The notes below the pieces were generated by a model that saw only the letters and a program-made list of their open reading frames with translations, made no database searches and was not told the origin of the DNA. A stretch of 64,000 bases of DNA from Pseudovirgaria hyperparasitica (lineage: Eukaryota; Ascomycota; Dothideomycetes; Acrospermales; Acrospermaceae). The translations under genes were made by a program, and so were the position numbers. This document shows, one piece after another, positions 55,415 through 64,000 of this stretch. Position 1 is the stretch's first letter, and each line of letters begins with the position of its first letter. Where the stretch lies: NCBI RefSeq assembly GCF_010093815.1, contig NW_022985549.1, positions 1,761,494 through 1,825,493 of the forward strand, read 5' to 3'.

Positions 55415-56506
55415 TTACTGCTTCTTCGCATCCCTCTCAGCCTTCCTCAAGGCCCTCTTGCGGATCGACTCGTGCATCGCCTTGTTCTGATCAATCAAGA
55501 ACCTGTTGTGTGTTCCCAGAAACGTAGTCATGGCCCAATGCATGATCCCATGGCTCCAGTAAGGAGTACTCGTGAACGCCACACCTTGCGCGCCACCACT
55601 CCTTCCAATCATACCGAGCGCCGCTCTCACGAAGTCTTTAGGTGTCGGGATCATCGCACTTGCGCGGCGAATCTTGGACATGGCAGATGTTACCAGGTAT
55701 GACTGCACAAGCTGGACATGCACACCCTTCGGCGCAAGCTCCGATCCTAGCGCCGAGGACCACTGCTGCAAGAACGCCTTGCTGCCAGAGTACGTTGCTA
55801 AGAGGGGAGTAGGAGAAAGACCACCGAAGGATGCCATTGTCAAGATCATGCCTCTCTTGCGCTGGATCATACCTGGAACAACAATCTGGGTCGTGCGCAG
55901 GGTGCCCATGCAGTTGATGGTGATGATGTCCTTCATTTCCTTCTGGCTCGTCTCCGCAAATGTCACTGGAATCGAGTGACTCTGTCCCACATTGTTTATC
56001 AAGATTGCAACATCCAGCCCGTCGAGCAAGGCACGCATCTGGTCGAAATCAACGTCAAGATTCGCACTGAAATCCATGGCGAGAGTCTTAGTCTCCACTT
56101 TGTATTTCGAGGATATCTCTTCGGCAAGAGCAGTGAGCTTGGACTGAGTACGCGAGATGAGGACGATGTTGAAGCCCTTGCGGGCAATTTGTAGGGCGTA
56201 TTCTTTGCCGATGCCATCGGAGGCACCGGTGATCACGGCCCATGAGCCTTTCTTGCCAAACTTGGAGAGCTAAAGAACGTCAGTGAACAAGTACTAGTAG
56301 CAGTAGAGATGACTTACGGATGTTCCTGGCAGTACGAACAAGCTCAAAAGTAGCCTGATGTAGCTGATGAATGGGCTGGCAATGTAGTATGCCGATAGCA
56401 CAAACGCACCAATCAACAAGGTACTGGCGGCGGCATTGTCCGTCTGGACGTGGATGCCCACCTTTGCGAGAGCTTTCTCGAGGTATGGAATATCGAATGA
56501 AGCCAT
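55415..56506 (-). CDS. Very-long-chain 3-oxoacyl-CoA reductase (ER SDR)
   Basis: Exons 56506-56318 and 56269-55415 give 347 aa. The enzyme reduces 3-ketoacyl-CoA in the ER fatty-acid elongation cycle. An N-terminal membrane segment ([20 protein letters not shown]) precedes the SDR domain: [24 protein letters not shown], and the catalytic [32 protein letters not shown] follows the active site, typical of the KAR/IFA38 group. The C-terminus is Lys-rich (RDAKKQ). The intron joins LPGTS to [15 protein letters not shown], restoring the family frame. It is divergent from ERG28, another ER lipid gene, with 271 bp between their start codons. Fungal name would be IFA38-like. Confidence 0.9.
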
Positions 56507-56777
56507 TATGTTGTCAATTGCGTGGTGTGGGAAAATTGTTGAGGATGTTCCGATGTGGCATCTCAGCAGCTCAAAATTACTTAAGCACTTCCCAGGGTCC
56601 GTCATCAGGGTCCACTAGAGACACGCTCCACACGCTATGTCCTTTTCTGGTACCTTGTTGATCCTTCTCGGGATTCAATGCACTTCATCTGATTATACAC
56701 CGACATCTCGACGCACTGGAGATCCGCACTACCCGCTCGTCAGTTGAGACAAATCCAGAGACTTTCATTCCAAAACC

Positions 56778-57306
56778 ATGGAGCACGTCAGCTCATACCT
56801 CCCACCTTTTCAAGGTCTCCTACCCAAATGGCTCCTCCTCGTACGTCCCCTAAGTCTCCCTCCATACCAGACCCCGGAGCATGATCTCCCAGAACCCCCA
56901 ATAGACGCCCAACATGATCTAACACCAGTTCCAGGTCGCAGTAACATCAATCGGAAACTCAATCCAGTCCTACTCGACCCTGAAATTCACCAAACGAGTC
57001 TACTCCGGTGTTTCTCCCACGCCCACGAATCCAACCGCTTCACCCGTCACACCGCTTTCAGCGCGCACTTTTGGCACCTGGACGTTTATAACAAGCCTTG
57101 TGCGACTGTATGCTGCGTATCATATCACTGAGCCTGCGATATATGAGCTGGCGTTGTGGAGCTTCGTGGTTGCCTTCGGGCACTTTGCGAGCGAGTGGTT
57201 GGTGTATGGGACGACGAGGTGGGGTGCCGGGCTGGCGGGGCCGGTGTGTGTCAGTGTGGGGAGTATGGTGTGGATGGTGAGTGTTTGGGGCGACTATGTC
57301 AAGTGA
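56778..57306 (+). CDS. ERG28: Ergosterol biosynthesis scaffold protein Erg28
   Basis: Exons 56778-56840 and 56935-57306 give 144 aa. Erg28 tethers the sterol C-4 demethylation enzymes in the ER membrane. Visible landmarks: PFQGLLPKWLLLVAVTSIGN at the start, QSYSTLKFTKRVYSG, ARTFGTWTFITSLVRLYAAY, and ELALWSFVVAFGHFASEWLV, which together hold the predicted membrane helices. The 94-nt intron joins LLL to VAVTSIGN. Length and layout are those of the family. The coding strand is C-rich up to about 57070 and G-rich after. Confidence 0.92.
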
Positions 57307-57857
57307 GATGGTAGGCTTGGGCTACTATGTATGTATGCACGGAAGGCTTTCGTGGACTGGAGATGCGAAATAAATAGGTTCGTTATATGTATCAGTGCAT
57401 AATAACGGTGTCACGACAAATCTATCAGAAGGGAAATGCTGGTCAGCCCACGATGGACCACGAGTACACACGCCATTGCTTGAAAGTCACTGGTGACAAT
57501 ACATACATACAAGCTCGGCACAACACTATGGTGCCCGAATCTCAATCTCTACCATGCCCGCCAAACAAAGTGACATATGGGACACCGATCCATCTAATTC
57601 GTTTGCTTCGCTCAATGCAACAAATCAGCCGCGCCCAGCTCGAGGAGAATGTAATTGTTCAACCTTTTCCCAGATGTACGCGCAAGCTATGCTACCTTCA
57701 AAGGTATGGAGCGGAGACGAGCAGGGCTCAGTCATAACTCCGCAAGGAGATTCGTATGGGTGCCATTGAGCTCAATTCACCATCATAGAGAGCGTAGCAA
57801 CTTTCATCAAGAAGTGAGGTGTTGCTGCTGCACACATCTTTGTAGTACAAGCAGCGT
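57307..57857. other. Convergent intergenic region
   Basis: The 551 bases lie between the ERG28 and RanBD gene ends. No gene was recognised. Confidence 0.5.
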
Positions 57858-59667
57858 CTACATCTCCTCTCTCAAATCTTGGGCAGTCTGCCATAATTCG
57901 TTTGCGATCAGCTCGGGTTGTGGTCCTTCCCGTATCTATCTGCATGTTAATTGTCTCCCCAAACCAGTGACGCCCAAAGACATACCTTCAGCTGAAGCAT
58001 TTGTAATTCCGGCTTGCCGTCGAGTGTACCTAAGAATGAAACATAGGGAGAGCCCGGTTTGTCGCCCGCCGGGTTTCCAACCTTCAATTCTTTCTTGAAG
58101 GGGGTGTTGAGGATAAGGCGGTGCGATTTGTCTGCGCGCATGATGAAGCGGGCCGTAATCCCATCTTCTGTCCGGTTGACATTCAACTTGAATGTGCCAT
58201 TGCCTCGTTCCCGCCATGCTTTTTTGCCGTCTTCAAGCTTCACAAATTGATAGACTTTGGCCCTCGCAGCAAACAAGGTGGTTTCGCCCTCTTCGCCAGT
58301 TTCATCTGAAGATCATGTTAGCTAGCCAGATCGTGGCTCACAAGCGGAACAGGGTGAGACGAACGTTCTCGCTCATAGAAGCGACTGTCCTTTCTCTCCT
58401 CGCCCTGGAAGCTGGATGTTTTGGTAGCCTCCGGATCGTCCTCGCCGTCCCCGTTTTCATCACCATCTTCATCCTCTTCTTCATCGTCTGCTTGAGCGCC
58501 AAATGGTTTCGCTGGCTTACTGCTTAGTCCGACGATGGGCGGAGCGCTTCCACTGCCAAAGCTTGATAACTTTGACGCGCCTGCAACGGCAAAAGGGCTA
58601 CCCCCGATAGCACTTCCGAATCCTCCGCTAAGACCACCAAATCCTGATCCGGGAGATTTAGCACCCGCGAAAGCGGTCTTGCCGCCAGTGACCGCCGCGA
58701 ACGGGGAAGCTACGCTGCTGTCACCCAGACCAGTACCAAAGCCAGTGATAGGAGGGGGCGGTTTGGCTGCACTGGCAGTAAATGGTGAGGTCGCTTTCGC
58801 GGTGCTGAAAGCTGCGAACGGGGAGGCTGAGCTCGCCAATGCACCAAATCCTGAGGCAGCAAAAGCACTTGAAGAAGTCTGACGTTCGTCTATATCAGGT
58901 GACTTGCTTACTATAGCAGTGCCGAATGGTGACGCTGCTGTACTTGATAAACCAGGTGCCGGCTTCTCCGTTGCTTTTTGGGGCACCGAAGTCTTTGAGA
59001 GGGTTTCGGTCGTATCGGTGATGTCCTTCTGTCGTTTGGTCTGTCGCTCGTCCTCAGAGGCGTTTGTGATAGCATCGGCGGTTTTCAGTTCATCAGCGCC
59101 AGTCAAACTGGCCGTAGGAACATTGGGCTCGGGTTCCGCAATGTTAGGTTTCTTGTCTTGTACAAAGGCGTCCCCATGGGGACGCTTGTTCTTTGGGCTA
59201 GTAAGCGTGTTGCAGATATCCTCATTCACAGGACCAGATGGAGGAGTTGCAGGGCTAGCAGTATCCATTTCGCTGGCCTGGATGGCGTTGTGCGATTCTG
59301 AAGTGCCTGTTTGTATGCCGTTTTGGTGAAATTCTGCTGCTACAGGTCCATCATTATCAATAGCTGTTGTTCGCGGGCTTCCCGATAGATCTTTGGATTT
59401 CTTGCGTACATGACGTTCAGGCTCGGAATTGTTGCTACTGTCTCCTTCTTCATCCTCATGCCCCCTCTTTCGTTGCAGCGAAGCTTGATCAGAAGCCATT
59501 GTAGTATCCTCTCCTGCCGTGTTGGGCCTGGAGCCTGCAATGGTCGTTTTCTTCAGTTGTTCCCGAACAGGTTTTTCTCCAGCGTCGGATTTCAAGGGCA
59601 GACCCTGCAATGCCGACGACGAGGGCATGTGTATGTCGGCAGAGGATGAGTGCGGTGAGCCGGGCAT
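57858..59667 (-). CDS. RanBD1-domain protein (Yrb2/RanBP3 or Nup50-like)
   Basis: Exons 59667-58365, 58305-57986 and 57935-57858 give 566 aa. The N-terminal 300 residues are charged and disordered with basic clusters (LQRKRGHEDEEG, RHVRKKSKD) that suit nuclear import. A segment with several GFG and SPF motifs follows (SGFGALASSASPFAAF, SGFGGLSGGFGSAI), like FG-type nucleoporin contacts, then an acidic patch. The C-terminal Ran-binding domain reads GEEGETTLFAARAKVYQF, AWRERGNGTFKLNV and RFIMRADKSHRLILNTPF. The last exon gives IREGPQPELIANELWQTAQD in the expected frame. It probably acts in Ran-dependent transport. Which of the two subfamilies it belongs to is unclear. Confidence 0.87.
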
Positions 59668-60489
59668 GGCGAATATCTGCGTGCTGAATAGTGAAAAGAA
59701 ACAAGGAAAGCAGATTTTGTGTAACAACTGTATCCAAAATCGAACAAAGCGTTGTCTCTTTCTCTCGTATCTTGAACGGCGAAGGATGTTCGCAGTGGGG
59801 CTTTGTAGTGTGAAACGTTATGCGTTGTCGTCCGTCGTGAGGATGAGCAGTACGAGCGGCGCTTTGTTATGGACAAAGCTGTATGGCCTATGTGAGGTAT
59901 AGAAATCTGAAGAGCAAGTGATTGCTGTTTGCTGTGATATGCGGCCGACTTGAGTGGACACACTCAGCTCGTCGTTGACTTTACGAGATGAGGCGAGAAA
60001 ACGGTGGTCGCATTGACAGCCAGGGTGGCCTAGAGCAACGAGAAGGAGATGCTGATACGCTGAGAGCTTTGCAAAACAGAGCGTCACGTCCGTGTGTGAA
60101 GGTGCGGCGTTTGTATTCTGAATGCCTGCAGTATGTCAGTATGGCGGTATGGCGGCTGGAGGCAGATTGAGATTAAATTGTCCAGGGAAGAGGGAGGCGG
60201 GGCGCGACCAGATAGGCTGGACGCGGTGCGCCGGACCCACAAGACAGAATACACCAACCTTAGGCACGCGATAGCATTCAGAACAAGTCTTTTTTTAGAA
60301 TAAAAAGGTTTCATTCGTCTTTGTTGGCTTTTACAACACTAATATACAGATTTCAAAATTGTGGTGTACGCAGTCGGTCGGTCGACCATGAGAGGCTTTG
60401 ATTTCGAAGCTCCAATACATACGGATGCATTTATACAGAGGGCAATAGAGTTACAAAGCGTGGGAGAGTTTGAAACGCTCCGTGAAAGC
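59668..60489. other. Intergenic region between RanBD and YIP4-like genes
   Basis: The 822 bases contain the RanBD promoter and the 3' region of the YIP4-like gene. Nothing else recognised. Confidence 0.45.
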
Positions 60490-61542
60490 TCAGCTGATGA
60501 AGCATAAGCAACCCAAACCTAGATAGAAAACAAATAGTGGGTATACTGCCAAAACAACGCGATTCCTGATGACACCGGAGCCCCCAAGAATGCTGATCCC
60601 GGCAGCCATCGACCATGCAGCAAGAACAATGTAGACTGGTATGCGGATAATGTACCAGAGATTCAGTGCGCTGAGCATGGAGGCGATAACTAGCGGAAAC
60701 AACGTGTATCCGATAATGCATACGGATTGGAAGAACGAGCTGTCTGCACTTAGTATATAGTTCTCAGGTTTAGTCGGTCTGAACTCACATGTTGCCCCCT
60801 AGAAGCTTGATCTGGAGAGTGACTACAGCCTCACCGATCCACACCATTGCAAAGACCCCCGAGAACACCAAGGACTTCTGCTTGTCTGAGGCGCCTCTGG
60901 AGAGGAAGAAGCTGAGCAGGATGCAAAACAGCAGAGGACCCCTGCTGGCTATCAGTATGCGTCACCCACAGAGCACGTAACAAGGACGCACCACAGATCC
61001 CAATCGCGCAGCCCTTCACTCATACCCCCTTGAAGTACAATTTCGGCATCCGGCCATCTGCCCGCAATGCCCCTGATCCCGGAAGGGCCATCTGATTCTC
61101 CGCGCTCAGCAGCGCCTATACCACCACCGGATTGCAGCATGCCTCCGAGCAGGTACTTTGGCCATAGAACCTGTCTCATCTTCTCCCACACGGCCAGCAG
61201 ATCTCTTGATAGCGTCTCCCATACTGTCTCGTCAATAGTATTCGTTGGCGCGCGACGATCCTCTCCTGGGATGGTAGAAGTTAAATAGTTTGACGTATCT
61301 CGTCGACCTTGCTGAGACTGCATGTTTCCTGTCAAAGGCGCCCGATCCGATGTGCTCTCAATTGGGTCATCAAGGTCGTCTAATGTAGCTAATCTACGTC
61401 AGTCTCGTCTCGTCTGAAAGCGTCTAGGAGTAGGTAACACACCATCATCAGGATCGATCAGGTCTCGCTCGACAGCATCGTTGTCATAGGGTGGGTAGGC
61501 GATGCCCCCAGAAGTGGAGGAGCTGGGCATCATTGCCGCCAT
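60490..61542 (-). CDS. Yip1-domain Golgi membrane protein (YIP4/YIPF6-like)
   Basis: Exons 61542-61443, 61388-60992, 60941-60789 and 60739-60490 give 299 aa. The cytosolic N-terminus has TNTIDETVWETLSRDLLAVW and KMRQVLWPKYLLGG, then LRDWDLWGPLLFCILLSFFL, the start of the Yip1 membrane domain and a strong family marker. Further helices: SLVFSGVFAMVWIGEAVVTL, IIGYTLFPLVIASMLSAL, IPVYIVLAAWSMAAGISIL, and VLAVYPLFVFYLGLGCLCF. Such proteins work in Golgi membrane traffic with Rab GTPases. A Gly-rich insert (GGMLQSGGGIGAAERGESDG) lies before the first helix. The Trp codon of DLWGP is rebuilt by splicing, which supports the second intron. Confidence 0.87.
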
Positions 61543-63288
<1,746 letters not shown>

Positions 63289-63402
63289 AATAACAGTCGC
63301 TATCCAACCTCCTCATATATCGCCCGCTTTTGCTTAGTGTAAGATAGATGATTAGGCGATTGTCTCCCGCATTGACACCAGCGCCTGCTGTAGTAGACGC
63401 CC

Positions 63403-63692
63403 TCATGTGACCTCGATAGTCGTACTTCCAGGGCTCGGTTGTGAGGCATCATCAGCCGTCGCTGCCTTATTCCGAGCTTGGAAATACTTAGGTTGAGGGC
63501 GGAGCTTGTCCGATGACCTAACTTCTCGTGCGTCTAATCGAGCCTTTGCATCCTCACGATTCTCCTTATAATTACTGCCATACGAACCCCCAAACCACCT
63601 AAGACTCTTCACCTATCCGTTCCTGCGATATATATCTGTCCATACGTCCTGCAGCCACAATATTTATACCGACTCACCTTGAAGTCAGACAT
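63403..63692 (-). CDS. Small basic protein, 74 aa, unknown function
   Basis: Exons 63692-63678 (15 nt, five codons) and 63612-63403 give 74 aa: MSDFKVKSLRWFGGSYGSNY, then a helical, charged middle (KENREDAKARLDAREVR) and a polar C-terminus. The second open block has no ATG of its own, while a gtgagt donor, a 65-nt intron and a gatag acceptor link it to ATG-TCT-GAC-TTC-AAG, which argues for a real gene. No domain recognised. It is convergent with GAL7. Confidence 0.6.
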
Positions 63693-64000
63693 CCTTCGAG
63701 CTGGACATAATAACCCATACAGGCTCCCAACACGGTCAGTCTCAGGTTTTCAGTGTCTGAAGCTGGACTCTTTGAAATATTTCACTCTACGGTGTCGTGC
63801 TTCCTTCCTGCGAGATTGGCAAACATTGGGACCTCGAGCGGTACACCATCCACTTACACTCACTTGCAGACCCGACGTCGGTTTTGTGGATGCCAGTTGA
63901 TGACACCAGCTCATCCAGATCTCAATGCTTAGTGGTCTCGTCCGTCCAGTCGTATTGCTCACCGCCCTCTCGACGGGGAGCTACGATTGATACCGAACTT
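63693..64000. other. Right-edge sequence, no gene recognised
   Basis: The last 308 bases hold only short open frames; they may be the promoter of the 74-aa gene or part of a gene continuing past the window. Confidence 0.35.

Overview
The window looks like nuclear DNA of a filamentous ascomycete (Pezizomycotina, perhaps Dothideomycetes; the class is a guess). The grounds are short introns (about 40-100 nt) with GT...AG ends and CTNAC-like branch sites, fungal-only families (Zn2Cys6 plus Fungal_trans regulator, DUF1996, Dpr-type dehydrin, NUR1, ERG28, ARG2), and a left flank of retroelements wrecked by RIP (repeat-induced point mutation). All exon boundaries were inferred by eye from splice signals, reading frame and family knowledge, not from transcripts.

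Layout. 1-4560: AT-rich block almost without CpA/TpG, holding minus-strand relics of a Ty3/Gypsy element (zinc knuckle, protease, reverse transcriptase) and of a Ty1/Copia gag. 5.0-13.4 kb: a DhaK-only dihydroxyacetone-kinase-like protein, a secreted DUF1996 protein, a PD-(D/E)XK-like DUF7924-type protein and a Dpr dehydrin-like stress protein. 13.8-23.4 kb: a compact, probably catabolic cluster of IlvD/Edd dehydratase, SDR, Ldh2-type dehydrogenase, Dabb protein, its own Zn2Cys6 regulator and a phytanoyl-CoA-dioxygenase-like enzyme. Three of its intergenic regions carry CGG-N7-CCG palindromes. 23.4-33.3 kb: ARG2 (mitochondrial N-acetylglutamate synthase), a beta-hydroxyacid-dehydrogenase-like protein, a membrane-anchored MOSC protein, an MTP18-type mitochondrial protein and a single-pass membrane protein with a Kelch-like ectodomain. 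34.7-43.5 kb: a sparser, accessory-looking stretch with an unknown protein, a class III CoA-transferase, a secreted metallopeptidase-like protein that seems to have lost its zinc ligands, and a second PD-(D/E)XK-like protein. 43.5-63.7 kb: dense housekeeping genes (large ST-rich protein, NUR1, an unknown, RS-domain cyclophilin, KRR1, very-long-chain 3-ketoacyl-CoA reductase, ERG28, RanBD protein, YIP4-like, GAL7 and a 74-aa protein).

How the genes fit together. The 13.8-23.4 kb genes suggest a regulated route for a sugar acid or related hydroxy acid: SDR/Ldh2 redox steps around an aldonate-type dehydration, switched by the resident regulator. The CoA-transferase at 36.5 kb, the beta-hydroxyacid dehydrogenase at 26.2 kb and the DhaK protein at 5 kb may feed the same carbon flow, but that is speculative. 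The right half holds ER lipid and sterol genes (reductase and ERG28 neighbours), ribosome assembly (KRR1, divergent from the cyclophilin) and nuclear envelope or transport genes (NUR1, RanBD). A window-wide oddity is that many genes switch abruptly from a C-rich to a G-rich coding strand part way along.
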